The notes beneath the pieces are model-generated. The model made no database searches and had not been told where the DNA came from. It saw nothing but the letters and a program-made list of their open reading frames with translations. Of a stretch of DNA of 20,455 bases, positions 8,132 through 15,193 are shown piece by piece; positions within the stretch are counted from its first letter, which is position 1; every line of letters begins with the position of its first letter. Location: NCBI GenBank assembly GCA_964546645.1, contig CAZJKM010000046.1, positions 1 through 20,455 of the forward strand. Reading direction: 5' to 3'. The position numbers and the translations under genes were made by a program. The DNA is from A37T11 sp964546645. GTDB taxonomy: Bacteria > Bacteroidota > Bacteroidia > Sphingobacteriales > Sphingobacteriaceae.

Positions 8132-9616
8132 TTAAAAAACATAATTCTTATACACTCCGGCTTCCTCTTTCGCCAGGTTGACCAGATAACCGTTCACTAC
8201 AGCATATACCGGTTTCCCATCTTTCGCCAGGAAGAAATTGGCTTCCCGTCCCAGGTTCGGGCTGGCTCCGGGGGCAGTCCTCCGGTTGAGCAATACTAAT
8301 GGAAGGCTGTGATGACGGTCTGCCGGCATGTTCTGTACCCTTACCGCGTGGTATCCCTGCCGTAATAATGAAAAAGCCTGCGACAACGAAATTGCAGCCG
8401 GATTGGCAAAAGCCGTTTCATATACCTTTCCTTCCATGAAATGAAGGCCTGATGCATCCAGTTCCTCATAGCCGTAGTCATCCTGCAGGTCGCCGATGTC
8501 GTCAATCCGTGAACGGACATAGTAATTGCCACCTTCAGTGGAATATTCCTCTCGTTTGATAGCCAGGTCCGTGGTGTATGAAACAGAGTCGACTATATGC
8601 ATCACATTGCGGAGCACGAGGTCTGACAACCGGGAAGCATTAAAAGGAATCTGTTCATATTCTTCAATGGCATATTGCTCATAGCTTCCCTGTGCAATTT
8701 CGATCAGGGAATTGAGAAGGATGATAAAATTCAGCTTGCGGATAAACTGTTTCTCCGGGTCGCCTTTGTACCCGCCGGATTCGATCAGTACCGTGCTGGC
8801 TCCCCACGACTGGAAGTTATCCCCGAAGCCACGCGGAGTATACGTGTCGTCATATTTCGCTACTGCGTTGGGAATATATTCCTGCAGGATACGGTTAATG
8901 CCGGCCGCGATTTTCATAGCCCCGCCCCGCACGTCGTTTACCTCCCGTGCTTCGTTATACGCCGGGGCCAGCAGAGCGATGGTGACCGGGTTGGGAGTGC
9001 GTGGTACATTGTAATAGATATGTTGGTCGTGCAGGTTGAAACCATATCGCGGTTTAATCTTTTCTGCTGCGCTTTTCAGTATCTGCGCTTCGGGTGTGGC
9101 CGCCTGTCGGGCATCCCGGTTTACATCAATATCCTGCGCATTACGGCGGTTGTAGATTTCCGCCCCGTCCGGGTTGAGCATGGGAATGAAATACAGGCTC
9201 GTTTTTTCGCGCAGCAGTGCCCGGGTGTCATCGTAAGTGTCGCCTTTCCCTTCCAGAAAATTAAACAGGTCCATCAGCGCCATGGTGGCCGTCGGCTCGT
9301 TGCCATGCATCTGTGACCATAACATCACTTTCTTATCGCCGCTGCCATACTGCAGCTGGTAAACCGGCCGTTTTTGTACAGATTGCCCCAATTGCTCCAC
9401 AGTGAATATCCCTCCGCCCTTCCGTTTCAGGATCAGGGGCTCAATATCCGCATGTTTGAAACGACGGTGTGTGATGGTGGGCTCCCGGAAAGTATCAAAC
9501 GCCTGTGCAAGCATGGATGTATCTGGTTTGTATGTATGGCCGCCGTTGATCTGACCGGCCGACTGGCAGGCAGACATGAACAGAGCTGCCGCAAATATAT
9601 GCAAAACGGTTTTCAT
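8132..9616 (-). CDS. M14 family zinc carboxypeptidase, lipoprotein
   Basis: Predicted envelope metallopeptidase that removes C-terminal residues from peptides or trims cell-wall peptides. I chose ATG 9616 because it opens a lipoprotein signal: a hydrophobic run followed by lipobox MSAC with Cys17. A longer frame from TTG 9637 would bury the signal. Zinc ligands are HGNE (H104, E107) and the later His in GFNLHDQH near residue 195. NPDGAEIYNRR is the substrate-binding region, and IESGG near 285 supplies the catalytic Glu. The C-terminal ~200 residues are an extension without a motif I recognise. The gene starts 17 bases after pyrC and is probably co-transcribed with it. Family is firm; substrate unknown. 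Confidence 0.87.
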   Translation of the reverse strand: MKTVLHIFAAALFMSACQSAGQINGGHTYKPDTSMLAQAFDTFREPTITHRRFKHADIEPLILKRKGGGIFTVEQLGQSVQKRPVYQLQYGSGDKKVMLWSQMHGNEPTATMALMDLFNFLEGKGDTYDDTRALLREKTSLYFIPMLNPDGAEIYNRRNAQDIDVNRDARQAATPEAQILKSAAEKIKPRYGFNLHDQHIYYNVPRTPNPVTIALLAPAYNEAREVNDVRGGAMKIAAGINRILQEYIPNAVAKYDDTYTPRGFGDNFQSWGASTVLIESGGYKGDPEKQFIRKLNFIILLNSLIEIAQGSYEQYAIEEYEQIPFNASRLSDLVLRNVMHIVDSVSYTTDLAIKREEYSTEGGNYYVRSRIDDIGDLQDDYGYEELDASGLHFMEGKVYETAFANPAAISLSQAFSLLRQGYHAVRVQNMPADRHHSLPLVLLNRRTAPGASPNLGREANFFLAKDGKPVYAVVNGYLVNLAKEEAGVYKNYVF

Positions 9617-9633
9617 GGCACATCTATCAGTTA

Positions 9634-10968
9634 TCAACGGTTAAACAACAACCGTTGCCCACGGGTGTTTTCAAAAACCCGACCGTTTTCGTAAGCCAGC
9701 TCCCCGGAGACGATCGTGTGTGTAATCGTGGAAGAAAAGGTGTGTCCTTCAAAGGGTGACCATCCGCATTTGGAAAGGATCCCCGAACGTTCCACCCTAT
9801 AAGGTTTATGCAGGTCGACCAGTACCAGGTCTGCCCAGAATCCTTCCTGTATAAATCCGCGACGGTCCACCTGGAAACAGATAGCCGTATTGTGGGCGGT
9901 TTTCTGCACTAGCTGCTCCAGCGTCATACGGCCATCCGATACCATATCCAGCAGTGCCTGCAGAGCAAATTGTATCAACGGCCCCCCGGAAGGAGCCTGC
10001 AGGTAGGGTTGTGATTTCTCTTCCAGTGTATGCGGGGCATGGTCCGTCGCGATCACATCGATATGACCATCCAGCACGGCCGTGAGAATACCGTCGCGAT
10101 CGGCTGCTGTTTTGACAGCCGGGTTCCATTTGATCAGATTGCCTTTGGTTTGGTAGTCGCTATCGCTGAACCACAGGTGGTGGATACAAGCCTCTGCCGT
10201 GATCTTTTTCTCCTGCAGCGGAAGGTCATTCCGGAAAAGCACCGTTTCCTCGGCCGTGGAGATATGCAGGATGTGCAGGCGGGAGCCGTGTTTTTTTGCC
10301 AGCTCGACAGCAGCCGAAGAAGAGATATAACAGGCCTCTGCCGATCGGATGAGCGGATGCATATCTGCCGCAAGCTGATTGCCATGGACCGCCTTGAAGC
10401 GTTGCAGGTTTTGCCGGATGGTGGTTTCATCTTCACAATGGGTCGCTATGAGAGTAGGAGTCCGGGCAAAAATATCTTCCAGGGTATGTTCGTCATCCAC
10501 CAACATGTTGCCGGTGGATGAGCCCATAAACACTTTAATGCCACACACGTTATGTGGGTTGGTTTTCAGTACTTCCTCCAGGTTGTCATTCGCAGCGCCC
10601 ATGTAAAACGAATAGTTCGCGGCGGAAGCCTGCGAGGCAATACTGTATTTATCTTCCAGCAGTTCCTGGGTTAACGTATTCGGCACGGTATTCGGCATTT
10701 CCATGAAGCTCGTCGTGCCGCCGGCAACGGCAGCACGGCTTTCATGCCATATATCGGCTTTATGGGTGAGGCCGGGTTCACGGAAATGTACCTGGTCATC
10801 AATCAGTCCCGGCAGCAGATGCAACCCTTCGGCATTGATCTCACGATCTGCCGGCCAGTCGATGGTATCAGCGATCATTTCAATGACCCCATTATTGATA
10901 TAAACGTCGGCGGGAAGTGTTTTCCCTTCATTTACAAGCGTAGCGGCTTTGATCAGGATGGATGGCAT
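9634..10968 (-). CDS. pyrC: Dihydroorotase (class I type)
   Basis: Cytoplasmic amidohydrolase catalysing carbamoyl aspartate to dihydroorotate in de novo pyrimidine synthesis. I chose ATG 10968 (444 residues) because a -7 box lies just upstream at 10986-10993; a longer frame would run into the promoter. Landmarks: GLIDDQVHFREPGLTHK near 54-70, GIKVFMGSSTG with Lys145 (candidate carboxylated lysine), THCED with His177, LHILHIST with His235, and IATDHAPHT with Asp309. The first metal motif reads Q59-V-H61 where most dihydroorotases have H-x-H. I recall the same wording in Bacteroidota homologues, so it may be lineage-typical. Allantoinase or hydantoinase are alternatives but less likely. Confidence 0.88.
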   Translation of the reverse strand: MPSILIKAATLVNEGKTLPADVYINNGVIEMIADTIDWPADREINAEGLHLLPGLIDDQVHFREPGLTHKADIWHESRAAVAGGTTSFMEMPNTVPNTLTQELLEDKYSIASQASAANYSFYMGAANDNLEEVLKTNPHNVCGIKVFMGSSTGNMLVDDEHTLEDIFARTPTLIATHCEDETTIRQNLQRFKAVHGNQLAADMHPLIRSAEACYISSSAAVELAKKHGSRLHILHISTAEETVLFRNDLPLQEKKITAEACIHHLWFSDSDYQTKGNLIKWNPAVKTAADRDGILTAVLDGHIDVIATDHAPHTLEEKSQPYLQAPSGGPLIQFALQALLDMVSDGRMTLEQLVQKTAHNTAICFQVDRRGFIQEGFWADLVLVDLHKPYRVERSGILSKCGWSPFEGHTFSSTITHTIVSGELAYENGRVFENTRGQRLLFNR

Positions 10969-10985
10969 AATATTCTTGTTTAACG

Positions 10986-10993
10986 CAAAGGTA
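10986..10993 (-). promoter_or_regulatory. Predicted -7 box (TACCTTTG) for pyrC
   Basis: TACCTTTG on the minus strand fits TAnnTTTG exactly and ends 17 bases before ATG 10968, implying a leader of roughly a dozen bases. No good -33 TTTG is seen at 19-base spacing. Confidence 0.5.
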
Positions 10994-11039
10994 AGCAATA
11001 TATACTCGTCTTTACAGCCAATGATTTATCCGGTAATTA

Positions 11040-11070
11040 TTTGGGATTTAAAAACAAAACCTTACTTTTA
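11040..11070 (+). promoter_or_regulatory. Predicted promoter of the superoxide dismutase gene
   Basis: TTTG at 11040-11043, then a 19-base spacer, then TACTTTTA at 11063-11070. This agrees with the known Bacteroidota arrangement (TTTG, about 19 bases, TAnnTTTG) with one mismatch at the last base. It lies 37 bases before ATG 11108. It is the best two-box promoter in the window. Confidence 0.55.
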
Positions 11071-11107
11071 GCTGTTCATTTAAACATACTCTATTTAAAG
11101 CGATATT

Positions 11108-11857
11108 ATGGAAGTATCAGGAAGAAGAAAATTCATCCAGCATTCGTTTGCGCTTGCCGCTACGGCGACGCTCGGAATAGGTTCCCTGGCAAACGTATCA
11201 TGCGGCCCCGGCGGCAACCGCTCAGAACAAAATGAGGAAGGCGGGGGCACCGGTGGTACACTGGAGTTTTCTCAGATCACATTGCCTTATGCCTATGACG
11301 CGTTGTTGCCGCACATCGATGCGCAAACCATGGAAATCCATTACACGAAGCACCATACAGCTTATGTTAATAACGTTAATGAAGCCATAAAAGCGGAAAA
11401 CATTTCATATGGTTCGGAGGCCGATTTTTTTGCCAATGCCTCGAAATTATCCGCAAAACTGCGCAATAACGGTGGGGGTGCCTGGAACCATAATTTTTTC
11501 TGGGAGACACTGGCCCCCGCATCCGGCCAGGCTCCGGCCGGTAAGGTACTGGATGCAATCAATAGTGCTTTCGGCTCGCTGGATGCATTTAAAGAAGAAT
11601 TCGGCAAAGCTGCCACAGGTCGTTTCGGCTCCGGCTGGGCCTGGCTGGTGGATGACAATGGAACACTGAAAATCGGCTCAACCCCTAATCAGGACAACCC
11701 GCTGTTTGATGATGCGGAGATAAAAGGGAAGCCGTTACTCGGACTGGATGTATGGGAGCATGCGTATTACCTGCACTACCAGAACAAACGTGCTGATTAC
11801 GTAAAAGCCTGGTGGAACGTGGTCAATTGGGATGCCGTGGCACAAAGACTCGGATAG
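11108..11857 (+). CDS. Fe/Mn superoxide dismutase with Tat-type, lipoprotein-like N-terminus
   Basis: Converts superoxide to hydrogen peroxide and oxygen. The catalytic domain starts near residue 55. Metal ligands are His78 (EIHYTKHH), His128 (WNHNFFW), Asp214 and His218 (DVWEHAYY). Gln195 in TPNQDNP is the arrangement usual for manganese or dual-metal enzymes. Unlike ordinary cytosolic enzymes it has about 50 extra N-terminal residues: GRRKFIQHSF (twin-arginine motif), a hydrophobic run, a possible lipid-attachment Cys32, then a Gly/Glu-rich linker. That predicts export in a folded, metal-loaded state by Tat and perhaps lipid anchoring. The -3 position of the lipobox is Asn, so lipidation is less certain. 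It is a single-gene unit with its own promoter and terminator. Confidence 0.93.
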   Translation: MEVSGRRKFIQHSFALAATATLGIGSLANVSCGPGGNRSEQNEEGGGTGGTLEFSQITLPYAYDALLPHIDAQTMEIHYTKHHTAYVNNVNEAIKAENISYGSEADFFANASKLSAKLRNNGGGAWNHNFFWETLAPASGQAPAGKVLDAINSAFGSLDAFKEEFGKAATGRFGSGWAWLVDDNGTLKIGSTPNQDNPLFDDAEIKGKPLLGLDVWEHAYYLHYQNKRADYVKAWWNVVNWDAVAQRLG

Positions 11858-11880
11858 TCTGCAAATGACGGTTGATATGA

Positions 11881-11921
11881 TACAGCCGCCCGCCTTATTG
11901 GTGAGCGGCTGTACTTTTTTT
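11881..11921 (+). terminator. Intrinsic terminator after the superoxide dismutase gene
   Basis: A 9-base-pair stem (TACAGCCGC at 11881-11889 with GCGGCTGTA at 11905-11913) is capped by a 4-pair inner stem and a TTATT loop after a single C/A mismatch. It is followed at once by a run of T (11915-11921). It lies 23 bases after the stop codon. Confidence 0.85.
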
Positions 11922-11931
11922 ATTATTTGTG

Positions 11932-11939
11932 TACCTTTG
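11932..11939 (+). promoter_or_regulatory. Predicted -7 box (TACCTTTG) for the DUF983 gene
   Basis: Exact match to TAnnTTTG immediately after the terminator T-run, about 100 bases before the GTG start at 12043. The -33 position falls within the terminator hairpin and is not a good TTTG. Together with the terminator it marks a transcription-unit boundary. Confidence 0.45.
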
Positions 11940-11963
11940 TATCAGCAACCGTACCGGGAAGCA

Positions 11964-12024
11964 ATACGCTGACAGCCGGTTCCTGACAGCAATAGCTGTT
12001 CCCGTTTAGCAGTGTCTGGCGTAT
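11964..12024 (+). other. Possible structured RNA leader upstream of the DUF983 gene
   Basis: The outer arms ATACGC (11964-11969) with GACA (11971-11974) can pair with TGTC (12013-12016) and GCGTAT (12019-12024), with a small bulge. Inside lies a perfect 5-pair hairpin, ACAGC-AATA-GCTGT (11986-11999). It lies in the predicted ~100-base 5' leader. I recognise no known riboswitch class. Confidence 0.3.
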
Positions 12025-12042
12025 CATATTACTATAAAGATC

Positions 12043-12441
12043 GTGAAAGAAAAAAGATTATCAGCTTTTCAGGCAGCTGTCCGCGCCCGATGCCCGCGCT
12101 GCCGCAAAGGCGTGATGTTTACTGGTCCGACGTACAGTTTAAAAGTACAGAAAATGCATGAAACGTGCAGCCATTGCGGACTTCGCTATGAGCGGGAGCC
12201 GGGTTATTTTTATGTGGCGATGTTTGTCAGCTATGCGTTTACCGTGGTGGAGCTGATTGCCGCCTGTATGCTGGCCTACCTGATCACTGGTGAGGGCGAC
12301 TCTCCCTGGCTGTATATAATTGTTGCTACGGTTACCGTCATCCTGTTATCTCCTTTTAATTACCGGTATTCACGGGTGGTGCTGATGTTCTGGCTTACTC
12401 CCGGACTGAAATACAATCCGGAAATGGGGGAGAGGCCGTAG
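12043..12441 (+). CDS. DUF983 zinc-ribbon membrane protein
   Basis: Uncharacterised DUF983 family protein, 132 residues. A zinc-ribbon-like pair, CPRC near residue 18 and CSHC near residue 42, is followed by two predicted membrane helices (about 59-80 and 86-103). This is the family's usual order of cysteine knuckles then membrane helices. The start is GTG 12043; no ATG precedes the conserved basic N-terminus. The DEAD-box helicase begins 26 bases after its stop, but a -7 box lies between them, so they need not share a transcript. Function is unknown. Confidence 0.83.
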   Translation: MKEKRLSAFQAAVRARCPRCRKGVMFTGPTYSLKVQKMHETCSHCGLRYEREPGYFYVAMFVSYAFTVVELIAACMLAYLITGEGDSPWLYIIVATVTVILLSPFNYRYSRVVLMFWLTPGLKYNPEMGERP

Positions 12442-12453
12442 TTTATTTCTTTG

Positions 12454-12461
12454 TATCTTTG
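12454..12461 (+). promoter_or_regulatory. Predicted -7 box (TATCTTTG) directly before the helicase start
   Basis: Exact TAnnTTTG match ending 6 bases before ATG 12468. With the known Bacteroidota spacing, transcription would begin at or within a base or two of the start codon, predicting a leaderless or near-leaderless mRNA. No clear -33 box. Confidence 0.5.
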
Positions 12462-12467
12462 CCCCTG

Positions 12468-13808
12468 ATGGCTGCAACGTTTGATGATTTTAAGCTGAAC
12501 AGGCAATTGCTGAATGCAATAGCGGATGCCGGTTACAGCGAAGCAACACCTATTCAGCAGAAAGCAATACCGCCGGTATTGGCCGGGCAGGACGTGATGG
12601 GAATTGCCCAAACAGGTACCGGAAAAACAGCTGCCTACGTATTGCCTATCCTCCTGCAGTTAAAATATGCACAAGGGGTGGATCCCCGGGCCCTGATCCT
12701 GGCGCCCACCAGGGAACTGGCGATGCAGATTGAGGAGAACATCCGTGCTTTTGCCCGGTATACGGATCTTCGCACAGTAGTATTGTACGGGGGATTGGGA
12801 CCAAAGACGCAGATAGCAGAGCTGGAGAAAGGGGTCGATGTCCTGGTCGCCACACCGGGACGTTTTCTGGACCTGTATCTGGAAGGGCATATTTCCACAC
12901 GCTCTTTAAAGGTACTGGTGATGGACGAAGCGGATAAGATGATGGACATGGGCTTCATCGGCAAGATACACCGTATCCTTGAGGTAGTTCCGCGGAAGCG
13001 GCAAAACCTGCTGTTCTCAGCGACGATGAGCGAACTGGTACATAAAATAGCCGGTGATTTCCTGGCTTTCCCTACGGTTATTGAGGTAACCGCACAGGCT
13101 ACGCCGGCGCAGACAGTGGAACAGCAATTGTACCGCGTACCCAACCTGAAAACAAAGATCAATTTGCTGCAGCATCTGCTGAAGGACGACGAAGCGCTGA
13201 CCCGCCTGATCATCTTCTGTAAAACAAAAACGGTGGCGGATAATGTGTTCAGCTTTCTGCAGCGTAAATACGGGGAAGACCAGGTGCGCGTCATCCATGC
13301 CAATAAAGGTCAGAATACGCGGATCAACTCCATTAATGCCTTTAAAGAAGGCGCGATACGGATACTGGTGGCAACGGACGTGGCTGCCAGAGGGCTCGAC
13401 GTGAGCCAGGTGAGCCACGTGATCAACTTTGAAGTACCGGTGGTGATTGAAGACTACGTGCACCGGATTGGACGCACGGGCAGGGCTTCGCAAACTGGTG
13501 TGGCGATCACCTTCTGCAATGAGGCGGAGGAATACTATCTGCGTAAAATTGAAAAGCTGATCCGCCAGTCCATTCCGGAAAAGGAAATACCTGCCGGCGT
13601 GTTTGTGGAAGCCACCGGATTTGAAGAACGCCAGGCCATTGCCCGGGAGATCGACGCGCAGAAGCGGAAGGAAAACCCGGAATTTAAAGGTGCCTTCCAC
13701 GAAAAAAAACAGGCGAACCAGAAAACGAATCAGCCCCGGAAGCAAACCGGAGAGCGCGGAAAAAATAAATCCGCAAAGCCGAAACGGCCGTCTGGTAGGT
13801 TCAAATAA
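12468..13808 (+). CDS. DEAD-box ATP-dependent RNA helicase (RhlE-like)
   Basis: Cytoplasmic RNA helicase likely acting in ribosome assembly, RNA decay or cold adaptation (family knowledge). All core motifs are present in order: Q motif ATPIQQ near 27, motif I AQTGTGKT near 47, PTRELA, TPGR, DEAD near 151, SAT, IIFCKTK, ATDVAARGLD, and HRIGRTGRA near 332. The last ~60 residues form a Lys/Arg/Gln-rich disordered tail ending PKRPSGRFK, typical of RhlE-type RNA-binding tails. I prefer ATG 12468 over an upstream TTG that lies inside the -7 box. 446 residues. The small membrane-protein gene follows after 10 bases. The exact orthologue (RhlE, DeaD or CshA type) is not certain. Confidence 0.93.
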   Translation: MAATFDDFKLNRQLLNAIADAGYSEATPIQQKAIPPVLAGQDVMGIAQTGTGKTAAYVLPILLQLKYAQGVDPRALILAPTRELAMQIEENIRAFARYTDLRTVVLYGGLGPKTQIAELEKGVDVLVATPGRFLDLYLEGHISTRSLKVLVMDEADKMMDMGFIGKIHRILEVVPRKRQNLLFSATMSELVHKIAGDFLAFPTVIEVTAQATPAQTVEQQLYRVPNLKTKINLLQHLLKDDEALTRLIIFCKTKTVADNVFSFLQRKYGEDQVRVIHANKGQNTRINSINAFKEGAIRILVATDVAARGLDVSQVSHVINFEVPVVIEDYVHRIGRTGRASQTGVAITFCNEAEEYYLRKIEKLIRQSIPEKEIPAGVFVEATGFEERQAIAREIDAQKRKENPEFKGAFHEKKQANQKTNQPRKQTGERGKNKSAKPKRPSGRFK

Positions 13809-13818
13809 ACAGGTGCCG

Positions 13819-14064
13819 ATGAAAGAGCGGATGCGGATAACACCCCTTAATATGTTGTCAGCGGCACTGCTGCTTTGGATTGGATGGCAGTGGACCGACG
13901 GCGCATTGACCCTCGGCACGGGCCTGTGGCTGGCTGTGCTGCTCATTACGGTAGTTGCGGCCGACCTGTTTTTCCGCTTTATGCTGCGTAGCCTGAATCG
14001 GATTTGGCTGGCTGAAACGTTCTTTACAGCCTTTGTAATATTGATAATACTGATACTGAACTGA
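13819..14064 (+). CDS. Small membrane protein, uncharacterised
   Basis: An 81-residue protein with a short basic N-terminus (MKERMR) and mostly hydrophobic remainder. Probable helices cover about residues 11-25, 33-54 and 63-80, with a basic loop (FMLRSLNR) between the last two. I chose ATG 13819 because the longer open frame upstream overlaps the helicase tail and reads as basic non-membrane sequence. It starts 10 bases after the helicase stop, with a short AGG upstream, so it is probably co-transcribed. I do not recognise the family. Confidence 0.6.
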   Translation: MKERMRITPLNMLSAALLLWIGWQWTDGALTLGTGLWLAVLLITVVAADLFFRFMLRSLNRIWLAETFFTAFVILIILILN

Positions 14065-14070
14065 TTGATC

Positions 14071-14097
14071 AATTTAAAGATTTGATAATTTAAAGAT
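14071..14097 (+). repeat. AT-rich tandem repeat AATTTAAAGAT
   Basis: AATTTAAAGAT occurs at 14071-14081 and again at 14087-14097. It resembles the ATTTGAA-rich element at 20292-20346 and may belong to the same intergenic repeat class. Confidence 0.5.
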
Positions 14098-14110
14098 AAG
14101 TGTAGGCTAT

Positions 14111-14145
14111 CGACTGAAGACTGTTGACTACCGACTAAAGACTGT
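14111..14145 (+). repeat. Short direct repeat CGACTRAAGACTGT before gldC
   Basis: CGACTGAAGACTGT (14111-14124) and CGACTAAAGACTGT (14132-14145) differ at one base, with starts 21 bases apart. The second ends 7 bases before the gldC ATG, so it lies in the leader or a regulatory site. Confidence 0.5.
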
Positions 14146-14152
14146 GTATAAC

Positions 14153-14497
14153 ATGAAAAAAGCAGAAATAAAACTGACTATTGAACTGGATGAAGGGAAC
14201 GTTCCTGAAAAAATCACCTGGGAATCCACGGATGGCGACAACAATGAAGCCCTTCCGGCAAAGGCGCTGATCCTGGCACTATGGGATCATCACTATAAAA
14301 ACTCCCTGAGGATTGACTTGTGGACAAAGGATATGCCGCTGGATGAAATGAAGCGCTTTTTTTATGAAACACTACAAACGATGGGCGATAGTTTTATCCG
14401 TGCATCCGGTGGTGATAAACTGGCAGAAGCAGTGATCGGCGACCTGAGGGACTACTGCGACCATTTTGCTGAAAAAATGGAAATTAAGAAAAATTAA
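14153..14497 (+). CDS. gldC: Gliding motility protein GldC
   Basis: Small soluble protein (114 residues) of the GldC family, known from Flavobacterium gliding work; its exact biochemical role is unsettled. I recognise the family pattern: an acidic N-terminal strand (IKLTIELDEGNVPEKITW), then ALILALWDH, LRIDLWTKDMPLDEMKRFFYETL, and a C-terminal DYCDHFAEKM. ATG 14153 starts the conserved MKKAEIKL; a GTG three codons upstream is less likely. The gldB gene, often a neighbour elsewhere, is not here. The 3' end overlaps the convergent mnmD gene by 14 bases. Confidence 0.85.
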   Translation: MKKAEIKLTIELDEGNVPEKITWESTDGDNNEALPAKALILALWDHHYKNSLRIDLWTKDMPLDEMKRFFYETLQTMGDSFIRASGGDKLAEAVIGDLRDYCDHFAEKMEIKKN

Positions 14498-15161
14498 TTG
14501 CCCGTAACATCTCCCGCTTACCCGGGGCACCGGGTAATTTTTCGATGGAAAAGCCCAGCGCTTTCAAACTTCTTTTGAGCTTCCCGGTAATCGCATAGGT
14601 GACAAAAACACCGCCCGGCTTCAGAAAACGGCTTACGTGCGACAGGGTTTCGTCGTTCCACATCTCCGGCTGGTGAACCGATGCAAAGGCATCAAAATAC
14701 AAAACGTCGAATAGCTGTTGGTGACTAAATTCCAGTGCTTTACAGGGATGTACTTCCAGGCTGATGGAGGAGGTTATCTGCACAGACTGATGAAAAGATA
14801 TGGTGTATAGGTCGGTGAAAGAATCCCATAGAGACGCACGGACATAGCCCTCATAACCCGTTGTACGTATGATATCATTGCTCAGCGGATACGCCTCAAT
14901 ACCGCAGTAACGCAGTCCGGCACCGTTCTGCAGGCAATGCTCTGCACTTAACAGAAAGTTTAGTCCCGTGCCGAATCCGACTTCCAGTACGGCTGCCTGT
15001 GTTACCGCCTGCCGCTTCAGAAAGTACTGTAACCCTGCCTTGAGAAACACATGCCGGCTTTCCTGCACGGCTCCATGCATAGAATGGTAATGTTCGCCGA
15101 TTTGCGCATGATACAGGGTATTTGAACCATCTGCTGTTGTTATCAGTTCAGGAGCTTCCAT
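14484..15161 (-). CDS. mnmD: tRNA 5-methylaminomethyl-2-thiouridine(34) methyltransferase MnmD
   Basis: SAM-dependent methyltransferase that completes the mnm5s2U modification at the tRNA wobble base; in enterobacteria this is the N-terminal half of the fused MnmC, here a stand-alone enzyme. Evidence: SAM-binding loop EVGFGTGLNFLL near 60-71, DVLYFDAFAS then QPEMWNDETL (the DUF752 signature) near 152-172, FLKPGGVFVTYAITG, and C-terminal PGAPGKREMLRA. Length 225. ATG 15161 lies inside the 55-base sequence duplicated around the scaffold gap, but the coding region itself is complete. No FAD oxidase half is fused. The 3' end overlaps gldC by 14 bases on the opposite strand. Confidence 0.88.
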   Translation of the reverse strand: MEAPELITTADGSNTLYHAQIGEHYHSMHGAVQESRHVFLKAGLQYFLKRQAVTQAAVLEVGFGTGLNFLLSAEHCLQNGAGLRYCGIEAYPLSNDIIRTTGYEGYVRASLWDSFTDLYTISFHQSVQITSSISLEVHPCKALEFSHQQLFDVLYFDAFASVHQPEMWNDETLSHVSRFLKPGGVFVTYAITGKLKRSLKALGFSIEKLPGAPGKREMLRAINFS

Positions 15162-15193
15162 TATTGTTCTTGCTTTTTGCTGTGCGCCTTTCG
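15139..15193 (+). repeat. Left copy of 55-base exact duplication flanking the N gap
   Basis: Identical to 15294-15348 over all 55 bases. It includes the mnmD start codon. Read as an unmerged contig-end overlap rather than a biological repeat. Confidence 0.9.

Noticed and set aside
8675..9316. Plus-strand frame of about 210 codons opposite the M14 peptidase
   Set aside because: The opposite strand encodes zinc-ligand motifs in the correct order; this frame shows no domain or promoter.
13017..14072. Long antisense open frame (about 350 codons) over the helicase and small membrane gene
   Set aside because: It lies opposite a helicase with all motifs intact, has no recognisable domain and no promoter. 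Long antisense frames are common at this base composition.
14071..14145. CRISPR-like repeats before gldC
   Set aside because: Only two short copies of each unit, no uniform spacers and no cas genes.
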